Under the pieces are notes generated by a model. It searched no databases, was not told where the DNA came from, and saw only the letters and a list, made by a program, of their open reading frames with translations. A program made the position numbers and the translations under genes. Positions 45,041 through 55,335 of a DNA stretch of 64,000 nucleotides are shown here, one piece after another (position 1 is the first letter of the stretch; each line of letters starts with the position of its first letter). This DNA comes from Micromussa lordhowensis. Lineage: Eukaryota > Cnidaria > Anthozoa > Scleractinia > Lobophylliidae. The stretch covers positions 16,091,280-16,155,279 of the forward strand of contig OZ026606.1 of assembly GCA_964020085.1 (NCBI GenBank), given 5' to 3'.

Positions 45041-46920
45041 GCGGACTGCGCTTTTGGCCAAAAATCATAAGTGACCGAAACTACTCCGAAGCCTGACCCG
45101 CAGCCTGCACTTTTGGCCAAAAATCATAAGTGACCGAAACTACTCCGAAGCCTGACCCGCAGCCTTCACTTTTGGCCAAAAATCATAAGTGACCGAAACT
45201 ACTCCGAAGCCTGACCCGCGGCCTGCACTTTTGGCCAAAAATCATAAGTGACCGAACCTACTCCGAAGCCTGACCCGCGGCCTGCACTTTTGGCCAAAAA
45301 TCATAAGTGACCGAAACTACTCCGAAGCCTGACCCGCAGCCTGCACTTTTGGCCAAAAATCATAAGTGACCGAAACTACTCTAAAGCCTGACCCGCAGCC
45401 TGCACTTTTGGCCAAAAATCATAAGTGAACAAAACTACTCCGAAGCCTGACCCGCGGCCTGCACTTTTAGTCAAAATTCATAGTGACCGAAACTACTCCG
45501 AAGCCTGACCCGCGGCCTGCACTTTTAGCCAAAATTCATAAGTTACCGAAACTACTCCGAAGCCTGACCCGCGGCCTGCACTTTTGGCCAAAAATGATAA
45601 GTGACCAAAACTACTCTGAAGCCTGACCCGCGGCCTGCACTTTTGGCCAAAAATCATAAGTGACAGATACTACTCCGAAGCCTGACCCGCAGCCTGCACT
45701 TTTGGCCAAAAATCATAAGTGACAGATACTACTCCGAAGCCTGACCCGCAGCCTGCACTTTTGGCCAAAAATCATAAGTGACCGAAACTACTCCGAAGCC
45801 TGACCCGCAGCCTGCTTTTTTGGCCAAAAATAATAAGTGAAAGAAACCACTCCGAAGCCTGAACCGTGGCCTGCACTTTTGGCCAAAAATCATAAGTGAC
45901 CGAAACTGCTCTGAAGCCTGTCCCGCGGCCTGCGCTTTTGGTCAAAATTCATAAGTAAAAGAAACCACTCCGAAGCCTGCCCCGCGGCCTGTACTTTTGG
46001 CCAAAAATCATAATTGACCGAAACTACTCCGAAGCGTGACCCGCGGCCTGCGCTTTTGGCCAAAAATCAAAAGTGACCGAAACTACTTTGAAGTCTTACC
46101 CGCGGCCTGCGCTTGTGGCTAAAATTGATAAGTGACCGAAACTACTCCGAAGCCTGATCCGCGGGCTGCACTTTTGGCCAAAAATTATAAGTGACCGAAA
46201 CTACTTTGAAGCCTGACCCGCGGCCTGCGCTTGTGGCTAAAATTGATAAGTGACCGAAACTACTCCGAAGGCTGACCAGTGGCCTGCGGTTTTGGCCGAA
46301 AAATCATAAGTTACAGAAACTACTCCGAAGCCTGACCCGCAGCCTGCACTTTTGGCCAAAAATCATAAGTGACCAAAACTACTCCGAAGCCTGACCCGCA
46401 GCCTGCACTTTTGGCCAAAAATCATAAGTGACCGAAACTGCTCCGAAGCCTGACACGCAGCCTGCACTTTTGGCCAAAAATCATAAGTGACCGAAACTAC
46501 TTTGAAGCCTGACCCGCAGCCTGCGCTTGTGGCTAAAATTGATAAGTGACCGAAACTACTCCGAAGCCTGACCCGCAGACTGCGCTTTTGGCCAAAAATC
46601 ATAAGTGACCGAAACTACTCCGAAGCCTGACCCGCAGCCTGCACTTTTGGCCAAAAATCATAAGTGACCGAAACTACTCTGAAGCCTGACCCGCAGCCTT
46701 CACTTTTGGCCAAAAATCATAAGTGACCGAAACTACTCCGAAGCCTGACCCGCGGCCTGCACTTTTGGCCAAAAATCATAAGTTACCGAAACTACTCCGA
46801 AGCCTGACCCGCAGCCTTCACTTTTGGCCAAAAATCATAAGTGACCGAAACTACTCCGAAGCCTGACCCGCGGCCTGCACTTTTGGCCAAAAATCATAAG
46901 TGACCGAAACTACTCCGAAG

Positions 46921-49270
46921 CCTGACCCTCAGCCTGTACTTTTGGCCAAAAATCATAAGTGACCGAAACTACTCTGAAGCCTGACACGCGGCCTGCACTT
47001 TTGGCCAAAAATCAAAAGTGACCGAAACTACTCCGAAGCCTGGCCCGCAGCCTGCATTTTTGGCAAAAATCATAAGTGACCGAAACTGCTCTGAAGCCTG
47101 TCCCGCGGCCTGCGCTTTTGGTCAAAAATCATAAGTGACCGAAACTACTCCGAAGACTGACCCGCGGCCTGCTCTTTTGGCCAAAAATCATAAGTGACCG
47201 ACACTACTCCGAAGCCTGGCCCACGGCCTGCGCTTTTGCCCAAAAATCATCAGTGACCGAAACTACTCCGAAGCCTGACCCGCAGCCTGCACTTTTGGCC
47301 AAAAATCATAAGTGACTGAAACTACTCCAAAGCCTGACCTGCGGCCTGCACTTTTGGCCAAAAATCATAAGTGCCAGAAACTACTTTGAAGCCTGACCCG
47401 CAGCCTGCACTTTTGGCCAAAAATCATAAGTGACCAAAACTACTCCGAGGCCTGGCCCAAGACCTGCACTTTTGGCCAAAAGTCATAAGTGACCGAAAGT
47501 ACTCGGAAGCCTGACCCGCGGCCTGGGTTTTTGGCCAAAATTCATAAGTGACCGAAACTACTCTGAAGCGTGACCCGCGGCCTGCGCTTTTGCCCAAAAA
47601 TCAAAAGTGACCGAAACTACTCCGAAGCCTGACCCGCGGCCTGCGCTTTTGGCCAAAAATCATAAGTGACCGAAACTACTCCGAAGCCTGACCCGCAGCC
47701 TGCACTTTTGGCCAAAAATCATAAGTGACTGAAACTACTCTGAAGCCTGACCCGCGGCCTGCACTTTTGGCCAAAAATCATAAGTGACCGAAACTACTCC
47801 GAACCCTGACCCGCAGCCTGCACTTTTGGCCAAAAATGATAAGTGACCGAAACTCCTCTGAAGCCTGACCCACGGCCTGCACTTTTGGCCAAACATCATA
47901 AGTGACCGAAACTACTCCGAAGCCTGACCCGCAGCCCTCACTTTTGGCCAAAAATCATAAGTGACCGAAACTACTCTGAAGCCTGACCCGCGACCTGCAC
48001 TTTTGGCCAAAAATCAGAAGTGACCAAAACTACTCTGAAGCCTGACCCGCGGCCTGCGCTTTTGGCCAAAAATCATAAGTGACCGAAACTACTCCGAAGC
48101 CTGACCCTCAGCCTGTACTTTTGGCCAAAAATCATAAGTGACCGAAACTACTCTGAAGCCTGACACGCGGCCTGCACTTTTGGCCAAAAATCAAAAGTGA
48201 CCGAAACTACTCCGAAGCCTGGCCCGCAGCCTGCATTTTTGGCAAAAATCATAAGTGACCGAAACTGCTCTGAAGCCTGTCCCGCGGCCTGCGCTTTTGG
48301 TCAAAAATCATAAGTGACCGAAACTACTCCGAAGACTGACCCGCGGCCTGCTCTTTTGGCCAAAAATCATAAGTGACCGACACTACTCCGAAGCCTGGCC
48401 CACGGCCTGCGCTTTTGCCCAAAAATCATCAGTGACCGAAACTACTCCGAAGCCTGACCCGCAGCCTGCACTTTTGGCCAAAAATCATAAGTGACTGAAA
48501 CTACTCCAAAGCCTGACCTGCGGCCTGCACTTTTGGCCAAAAATCATAAGTGCCAGAAACTACTTCAAAGCCTGACCCGCAGCCTGCACTTTTGGCCAAA
48601 AATCATAAGTGACCAAAACTACTCCGAGGCCTGGCCCAAGACCTGCACTTTTGGCCAAAAGTCATAAGTGACCGAAAGTACTCGGAAGCCTGACCCGCGG
48701 CCTGGGTTTTTGGCCAAAATTCATAAGTGACCGAAACTACTCCGAAGCGTGACCCGCGGCCTGCGCTTTTGCCCAAAAATCAAAAGTGACCGAAACTACT
48801 CCGAAGCCTGACCCGCGGCCTGCGCTTTTGGCCAAAAATCATAAGTGACCGAAACTACTCCGAAGCCTGACCCGCAGCCTGCACTTTTGGCCAAAAATCA
48901 TAAGTGACTGAAACTACTCTGAAGCCTGACCCGCGGCCTGCAGTTTTGGCCAAAAATCATAAGTGACCGAAATTACTCCGAACCCTGACCCGCAGCCTGC
49001 ACTTTTGGCCAAAAATGATAAGTGACCGAAACTCCTCTGAAGCCTGACCCACGGCCTGCACTTTTGGCCAAACATCATAAGTGACCGAAACTACTCCGAA
49101 GCCTGACCCGCAGCCCTCACTTTTGGCCAAAAATCATAAGTGACCGAAACTACTCTGAAGCCTGACCCGCGACCTGCACTTTTGGCCAAAAATCAGAAGT
49201 GACCAAAACTACTCTGAAGCCTGACCCGCGGCCTGCGCTTTTGGCCAAAAATCATAAGTGACCGAAACTA
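46921..49270 (-). repeat. About 1.18-kb (20-unit) tandem duplication in the right satellite
   Basis: The marker CCTGACCCTCAGCCTGTACT recurs at 46921 and 48100. The intervening variants (TGGCAAAAATCAT with a deleted C, GCCTGGCCCACGG, CCAAGACCTGCAC, GCCTGGGTTTTTGG, CCAAACATCAT) repeat in identical order in both blocks, so this is a second independent recent block duplication. Confidence 0.87.
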
Positions 49271-49999
49271 CTCCGAAGCCTGACCCGCGGCCTGCGCTTT
49301 TGGTCAAAAATCATAAGTGACTGAAACTACTTCGAGGGCTGACCCACGATCTGCGCTTTTGGCCAAAAATCATAAGTGACCGAAATTGCTCTGAAGCCTG
49401 ACCCGCGGCCTGCGCTTTTGGTCAAAAATCATAAGTTATCGAAATAACTCTGAATTGTGATCCGCGGCCTGTGCTTTTGGCCCAAAATCATAAGTGTCCG
49501 AAAGTACTCTGAAGCGTGACTCTCGGGCTGCGCTTTTGGTCAAAACTCATAAGTGACCATAACTACTTCGAAGCCTGAGCCGCTTCATGCGCTTTTTGCC
49601 GAAATTCACAACTGACCGAAACTGCTTCAAAGCCTGGCTCGGAGCCTGCTTTTTGGGTCCTAAATCACAAGTGACCATAACTATTCCGAAGCCCGACCCA
49701 CGGGATGCGGTTTGGGTCCAAAATCATAAGTGACCGAAACTAGTCCGGAGCCTGACCTGCGGTTTGGTCTCAAATTAAAGTGACCAAAAGTATTCTGAAG
49801 GTTGACCAGCGGCCTGCGGTTTTGAATCAAATTCATAAATGACCGAAACTACTCCGAAGGTGACCCGCGGCCTGCCGTTTTGGGCCAAAATCATATGTGA
49901 TCAAAAGTACTCTGAAGCGTGACCCGCGGCCTGCGGTTTTGTCGAAAAATCATCAGTGACCAAAATTACTTCATATAATTTGGAAAACATTTACCTCAG

Positions 50000-50260
50000 T
50001 TGTGTGTACAGAGCTCACTTCTACCGGTCTACATGCAGTAACATCCTTGGTCAAGATTCTCCTATACAGAGCTCTTTCTCGGTTAACAAACGCTAACTAA
50101 TAAGATACAGCCTGTGTAGGTATATGTGGGGATGATGAGATGCAGGCTGTGCAGGCTTTTGTGGGGGATTATTGAGATGTGGGCTGTGTAGGTATATCTG
50201 GGGGATTAATGAGATGCAGGCTGTGTAGGCTTTTGTGGGGGATTATTGAGATGTCGGCAG
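50000..50260 (-). repeat. Flanking module: unique block plus 37-bp minisatellite (second copy)
   Basis: The block 50000-50090 (TACATGCAGTAACATC, AGATTCTCCTATACAGAG, CTCTTTCTCGGTTAACAAA) resembles 39030-39140 and is followed by about four reverse-orientation 37-bp minisatellite units (GATGCAGGCTGTGTAGGC and relatives, 50100-50260). Together with 39030-39310 it brackets the right satellite as a direct repeat. Confidence 0.7.
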
Positions 50261-50529
50261 TTGGGGGTATGGGCACACTTTTCAATATTGGATTTCAACA
50301 CCCGATTTTCAGACCTTTTTTTTTGTGCTGGATTTCTCAACTTAAAACTCAACAATCATAAATTAAAATCACCGTTTTTTAAAATTGAAACTCAACTCTT
50401 ACCCCCAACTACGGAATCAAATATAGTAATCAAATGTGGGAACCAAAACTAAAACCCGGGACATTGGTCTGGAACCTTAACCTTGGATTATCATTGGGAC
50501 CAATACCTTGTCTAGTACTGGGACCAATA
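50261..50529. other. Short spacer, no gene seen
   Basis: Spacer between the minisatellite and the end of the DNA polymerase pseudogene. A 60-codon frame from 50179 runs through minisatellite units and is not taken as real. Confidence 0.5.
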
Positions 50530-51831
50530 TTACTTTTGTTTTATATTCTTATGACCATATGCATAACTTGTCACACCATCATCATTTAAATATCTCTTGT
50601 CATCAAAACAGCTGAGTGATACTTTGTTGATTTCATAGCTGCTGAGTTCATGGTTCTGACTTCTGATTGTTTTCATTTTATGATGCATCTCTCTATTATT
50701 GAATAGTGTGTCTTAATAATCCTCATGAGTGATGTCTTTTTTGATTACATTCTTCTTGATCCCTTTTGCTGTCTTCCCACCTTTCTTATTATCTTTGATA
50801 TAGCTGTACATCTTTGATCGTAGACCAACGAATTCACAAATGGGAACTCCAGCAGCTTCATCCTTAAACTTACCAATCACTTTCTTATTTGCCTTATCAA
50901 AATACGGCGAGCTTTCAGGATAGTCACTGTTATCAAATTTGTCTTTGTCATTCCAAAAGTCTTGGTATACATCTTCAGCTTCTATTTCATAGGTCAAGCT
51001 GTCTGTGTCTGTGAATACTAACTTGGCTTTATCTCCATATTTATCTTTAATATAATTGTAATGAAAATCATACATCAATGTCTTGCTCAGATCTAAGATA
51101 CACATCCCCACATATGCCGGCCTGTTTAGAGTAAGTGTTTCTTTGATCTTATGCACAGCCACCAGATTTTTATTAAAGATCTTACTACTAACATAAGTCG
51201 GTTTGCTTGCTAACTTCAATAGTTTATTTTCATCAGTCACTAGTCTTACATCTACTCGCTTCCTAATATTCTCCATTGTTTTACCAAATACGCTATTATT
51301 CATAAGCTTGAAGAAGTCTTTCTCAAAATTGTTTTTAGCATTCTTGCGTTTTTTAGTATTGAAATCAATATATTGCTTCAACCAAGGAGATTGTTTGAAC
51401 TCTTATACTACAGGCTAAGAAATTTCTCAAATGCGATTGGCTAAGACCAGTAGTATTTCTGCCAAATTTGAAATACTTACATGTAAAAATTTCAGTTTCC
51501 ATGGAAACCTAAATGATCGAAACAATATGGCGGAAAGATTTTCAAAATTCTGTGGAAAAAACTGCAAGAGCTAAAGGAAATTACTAAGATATGGAAACAG
51601 CAAAAAATTTACAAAGATCTAGGTCACTGTTTCGTCAATTTAAGGTGGAAGGCAAAGGATACAGTCCTGATATTTTCAGTGAGCTGCAACGCGAACCAAC
51701 CAGTCAGCTGACGAAGTTCGGTGCATAGCTTTATCGTCGAGCGCTCTTTTAACTGCTATCGAAGTAGGTGAGAGAATGAAAAACGGTTCCTTTCAGTCTT
51801 TATTCAACAGTTCAGAAGCACAGGCGACCAG

Positions 51832-51935
51832 AAGTAAACGTCGTCCGCTGGAAACTATTTTCCGCTGCTGTGGTGACCAAAGAAACGATAAATAGCCAAC
51901 AATTTTCACGGCCTGCTGCTTAAATGAAAGCCCAA
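51832..51935 (+). repeat. 104-bp direct repeat, left of the Gypsy fragment
   Basis: Identical to 54807-54910 from AAGTAAACGTCGTCCGCTGG to AAATGAAAGCCCAA. It ends exactly where the Gypsy coding sequence begins. Its partner begins exactly after the Gypsy LTR, so the pair looks like a target duplication about twenty times longer than the 4-6 bp normal for LTR retrotransposons. Confidence 0.92.
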
Positions 51936-51937
51936 CA

Positions 51938-54379
51938 ATGGAAGACGTCCTACAGAAATTACATGGATGCAAGTATTTCTCCACCCTTGACCAATCATCT
52001 GGCTATTGGAACATTGAAGTTCATCCAGACAGCGTGCACTTACTCACCTTCAACACACCATTTGGACGATATGCGTACAAAAGGCTTCCATTTGGACTTG
52101 TGAGTAGCCAAGACGTGTTTCAACGCGCTGTCGACGAAACGTTTGGCGACATCCCCGACGTCTACTGCATTGCAGATGATATTCTAGTTGCTGCAAGGAC
52201 AAGAGAGGAACACGACGTTGCAGTAAACAGAGTTATCCAACGATGCCGAGACTCAGGCTTCAGGCTCAACCCGAAGAAAGCAAGGATCCTCTTGGACCAG
52301 ATAAACTTCTTCGGCCACACCCTAACAAAAGAGGGATTAAAACCAGACGCGAAGAAGATCCAAGGGATAAAGCGGTTGGCAGTTCCTAGGAACAAGCAGG
52401 AGCTACAGTCACTGCTAGGAATGTTCAACTACCTGGGAAAGTTTGTACCCAATCTGGCTGCCAAGACACAGGACCTTCGGGCTCTAGTAAAGAAGAATGC
52501 AGAATTCGTCTGGGAGGAGACACACACCAAGATATTTGAATCACTGAAGGCCGAGCTCAAAGATAACATGACATTGCAGTACTTTGACCCAAAGAAAGAA
52601 ATCGTCATCGAGTGTGACGCCAGCCAAAAGGGGCTGGGTGCATGTCTACTCCAGGACGGCAAGCCAGTCAATTTCTCATCAAGGAGCTTGATTGATGCAG
52701 AAAGTAGATACAGTAACCTGGAACGCGAGATGCTTGCTGTAGCCTGGGCAGTCAATCACTACCGACAGTACGTTTATGGACGAAGATTCAAGATAGTCAG
52801 TGACCACAGTCCACTCCAACAGATCATCAAGAAAGACATCAGAGCCGCAACCACCCGGCTGCAACGACTACTGCTGCGATGCCAAGGCTTCGACTTCACG
52901 ATTGAATACAAGAAGGGCGTCGAGATGCACATATCTGACTGCCTCTCAAGGTGCGTGCCGCCACCAGCTCCCAATCAAGGACCAATATTCCCAGAGACCA
53001 ATCAGATTGGAATATTTGAGGTCACCGCAGCGAATGAATCGGACATCCAGAAGATCCGATCAGCTCAAAAGAAAGACCCAGTCTTCCAGGAGCTAGAGAG
53101 CCTATGCCAGCAAGGATGGCCAGAACACCGCAATCAGGTGCCTGAGTTGGCCGTAGCTTACTGGGATTACAGACATGACATTGCAGTCATCGATGGAATT
53201 ATTGTGAAGAGCCAGAGAATTGTGGTGCCGCAGAAGATGAGAGATTGTCTGCTCCAGAGGTTGCACCGAGTCCATCAGGGAATAGACAAATCAATCCAAA
53301 GAGCCAGAGACAAGTGGTTCTGGCCCGGCATGACTGAACAGATCAGGAGGTTAATCCTCACCTGCCCATCCTGTCTGGAGCACCAACCTAGACAGAAACA
53401 AGCAGCAGTCATCCCTGTGATCACAACCAACGCCATGCAGATACTAGGTTGTGATATTTTCCACCATGCTGGTCGATGGTACAGTTGCATCGTCGACTAC
53501 CACACCGGATACCCATGGGTGCAGCAGATAAAAAACCAAGAAGCAGATACAGTTATCCAACATTTTCAGAGTGTCTGCAACCAGTTTGGTTACCCCATGG
53601 AGGTAGTGAGTGATCGAGGCTCACAATACACTTCCACCGACTTCCAGGAACTCTGTCTGAAATTCAACATCATTCAGAAGCCAGCAACCCCCCACTCACA
53701 GTGGAAGAACGGGCGCTGTGAAAACGCCATTGGGAGGCTCAAGAGGTTACTTGAGAAGTCCAAAGAAGAAGAAACAACTATGGAAGACATACTAGTGAAC
53801 ATCCGTGACACACCGCTAGACGCCAATACTCCTTCACCCTATGAGCTGATGTTTCACAGGAAGGTCAAATCAGACCTACCCTCAATACCTCTCAGCCTGT
53901 TCGACAGCACGAACAGCATCAATGCAGGCCATAGGAGTGTGAAGCACGCTGAAAGAACGAATGAAAGTGAAAACAGAGGTGAACCACCAAGACTGGAGCA
54001 ACAACAAACAGTCATGTTCATGAAGAAACCTCAGGAGAAGAAGGCCCGATGGTCAAGTGGGACAGTCGTCACCGTGGACGGTCAACGGTCATACACCGTG
54101 GAGGACGACAAAACCGGAACACAATATTCCAGAGATCGAGTCCACATCAAGCCAATTCCTGGTAATTCCGCCACTAAACCCACTGTGAAAGGTGATTCCA
54201 AAGGAAGAGAAGAAAGTGCATCAGTCCCAGTTGAAATGCCAAACACCAAAGATACTAGCCCGCCAAAGCCAAAGGCAGAGACCCCCATGAAGCAGAAAGC
54301 TGAGAATCAATCAGAAAGTACCAAAACATCCCGACCAAGGCGTGTTATCAAAGCACCAGTGAGATACGGATTTGAATGA
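51938..54379 (+). CDS. pol: Gypsy pol: reverse transcriptase, RNase H, integrase
   Basis: An intact 813-codon frame; the ATG is only the first Met after the truncation point, not a native start. Domains: reverse transcriptase about 1-165 (FSTLDQSSGYWNIEV with the first Asp; catalytic YCIADDILVAA; FFGHTLTKEGLKPD), RNase H about 190-330 (ECDASQKGLGACLL, LEREMLAVAWAVNHYRQYV, SDHSPL), integrase zinc finger about 440-490 (HRVHQG and CPSC), integrase core about 500-640 with Asp in LGCDIF, Asp in VVSDRGSQYT and Glu in NGRCENAIGRLKR, and a basic tail ending APVRYGFE. Such proteins copy element RNA and insert the DNA. All visible catalytic residues are kept, suggesting youth, but missing gag and protease make it defective. 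Confidence 0.92.
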   Translation: MEDVLQKLHGCKYFSTLDQSSGYWNIEVHPDSVHLLTFNTPFGRYAYKRLPFGLVSSQDVFQRAVDETFGDIPDVYCIADDILVAARTREEHDVAVNRVIQRCRDSGFRLNPKKARILLDQINFFGHTLTKEGLKPDAKKIQGIKRLAVPRNKQELQSLLGMFNYLGKFVPNLAAKTQDLRALVKKNAEFVWEETHTKIFESLKAELKDNMTLQYFDPKKEIVIECDASQKGLGACLLQDGKPVNFSSRSLIDAESRYSNLEREMLAVAWAVNHYRQYVYGRRFKIVSDHSPLQQIIKKDIRAATTRLQRLLLRCQGFDFTIEYKKGVEMHISDCLSRCVPPPAPNQGPIFPETNQIGIFEVTAANESDIQKIRSAQKKDPVFQELESLCQQGWPEHRNQVPELAVAYWDYRHDIAVIDGIIVKSQRIVVPQKMRDCLLQRLHRVHQGIDKSIQRARDKWFWPGMTEQIRRLILTCPSCLEHQPRQKQAAVIPVITTNAMQILGCDIFHHAGRWYSCIVDYHTGYPWVQQIKNQEADTVIQHFQSVCNQFGYPMEVVSDRGSQYTSTDFQELCLKFNIIQKPATPHSQWKNGRCENAIGRLKRLLEKSKEEETTMEDILVNIRDTPLDANTPSPYELMFHRKVKSDLPSIPLSLFDSTNSINAGHRSVKHAERTNESENRGEPPRLEQQQTVMFMKKPQEKKARWSSGTVVTVDGQRSYTVEDDKTGTQYSRDRVHIKPIPGNSATKPTVKGDSKGREESASVPVEMPNTKDTSPPKPKAETPMKQKAENQSESTKTSRPRRVIKAPVRYGFE

Positions 54380-54591
54380 CACCTTATGTGTGACATTAAT
54401 GAAAGTGACTTACAAAGGAAAAAAAAAAAAAAAATTGTTCTTCATATGTATCCTTAGATCACAAACCTATTTTTTTTTGTTTTCTTTTTATTTTGTTACA
54501 GTTTAGATTCACCATCCCCAGTCTTAAATTTGATTAGGAAATGACATTTTTTTGGTAGAAACTTTGTTTGTTTTGTTCTCAACAAGGGGGA

Positions 54592-54806
54592 TGACGTAGC
54601 AGTTCATTTATTCATTGGCTACGTGTTTACATGTAGATTATCCTCTATGTAAGCTTAATTGTAGTGTCGCGCTATTGCACAATAGCACATGTTGATTGCG
54701 TCAGCAGATTGTCAAAAAGTAGTGCCCGAACCGCACAATAAAAGTTTACATAGAGGATAATCTACATGTAAACACGTAGCCAATGAATAAATGAACTGCT
54801 ACGTCA
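54592..54806 (+). repeat. Gypsy 3' LTR with long self-complementary ends
   Basis: It starts TGACGTAGCAGTT and ends AACTGCTACGTCA, satisfying TG...CA. The outer 65 bases on each side (54592-54656 and 54742-54806) are reverse complements with one mismatch, leaving an 85-base centre with AATAAA at 54737-54742. A purine-rich tract directly upstream supports LTR identity. Normal LTRs have only short inverted ends, so a separate fold-back element at this position remains an alternative. Confidence 0.62.
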
Positions 54807-54910
54807 AAGTAAACGTCGTCCGCTGGAAACTATTTTCCGCTGCTGTGGTGACCAAAGAAACGATAAATAGCCAACAATTTTCACGGCCTGCTGCTTAAAT
54901 GAAAGCCCAA
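54807..54910 (+). repeat. 104-bp direct repeat, right of the Gypsy fragment
   Basis: Perfect copy of 51832-51935. On the far side the sequence continues AGTCCAAGTTCC, while the left copy runs into Gypsy sequence. A CCAA at the left junction could be shared by both parents, so 100-104 bp is the true duplicated length. Confidence 0.92.
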
Positions 54911-55177
54911 AGTCCAAGTTCCACACAAGCAGAATCGGTTAAAAAATCTATTGATAAACTTCGATTGACGATTAGGCTATTCAAAATGTACCCTTCAAAA
55001 GATATTTACAGGTATTGAAGTACTGTTTTATCGCAGTTGAAACGAAAATAATTTAAACATGTGTGACCTTTGTGCGATCACATGTTTGATCACATGTTGT
55101 AGTAAAACCAATCACTCGCGCGTGACTAAACAGCGTCACAAGATGCGAAATTTCTTTGCCTTGTAGTATAAACAAAA

Positions 55178-55335
55178 AATAGCACGGTTTCTTCGGGGTA
55201 TTTGGGATAAATACCGGCTCGTGATATTTCAAAACTCTCCAAATATCACTCGCCGCGGCGGCTCGTGATATTTTGGCGTATTTTGAAATATCACTCGCGG
55301 TATTTATCCCAAATACCCCTAGAAACCGTGCTATT
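55178..55335. repeat. 158-bp fold-back MITE
   Basis: AATAGCACGGTTTCT at the left and AGAAACCGTGCTATT at the right, with long internal complementarity (GGGGTATTTGGGATAAATACC against GGTATTTATCCCAAATACCCC, and GGCTCGTGATATTTC against GAAATATCACTCG). Its position between the larger TIR element and the polymerase coding sequence hides that element's target duplication. Confidence 0.8.

Larger units (their letters stand above)
40310..49970 (-). repeat. 59-bp satellite array, right (diverged, opposite orientation)
   Basis: About 164 copies of the same 59-bp unit in reverse orientation. Most copies read CACTTATGAT (minus strand) where the left array reads CACGTATGAT, and many read GTAGTTTCGG where the left reads GCAGTTTCGG. 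Copies differ from each other far more than in the left array, and the last 600 bp are strongly degenerate. The TTTTGGCCAAAA palindrome is still the best-kept part. Occasional 58- and 60-bp units occur. Confidence 0.96.
51936..54806 (+). mobile_element. 5'-truncated Ty3/Gypsy retrotransposon with 3' LTR
   Basis: The element keeps reverse transcriptase from just before the first catalytic Asp, RNase H, integrase and tail coding (51938-54379), an AT-rich 3' untranslated part with an A run (54420-54434), a polypurine-like AACAAGGGGGA (54581-54591) and a 215-bp LTR (54592-54806). Gag, protease, the reverse-transcriptase fingers and the 5' LTR are absent. It lies in a TIR element that interrupts the Polinton-type polymerase, giving at least three nested layers. 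Confidence 0.85.
51403..55171. mobile_element. TIR DNA element inserted in the polymerase pseudogene
   Basis: The left end TTATACTACAGGCTAAGAAA (51403) and the reversed right end TTATACTACAAGGCAAAGAA (at 55171) form imperfect terminal inverted repeats of about 25-30 bp. Without the Gypsy fragment and one copy of the 104-bp repeat it would be about 0.8 kb, so non-autonomous. The target-site duplication is unclear because a second small fold-back element sits directly at its right end. The remaining sequence (51430-51831 and 54911-55140) contains no recognisable gene. Confidence 0.62.

Noticed and set aside
43824..46602. Minus-strand open frames of 79-116 codons in the right satellite
   Set aside because: Same satellite repeat read in the equivalent orientation; not conserved between neighbouring blocks.
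52162..54288. Minus-strand frames of 60-108 codons
   Set aside because: Antisense shadows of the Gypsy pol frame.
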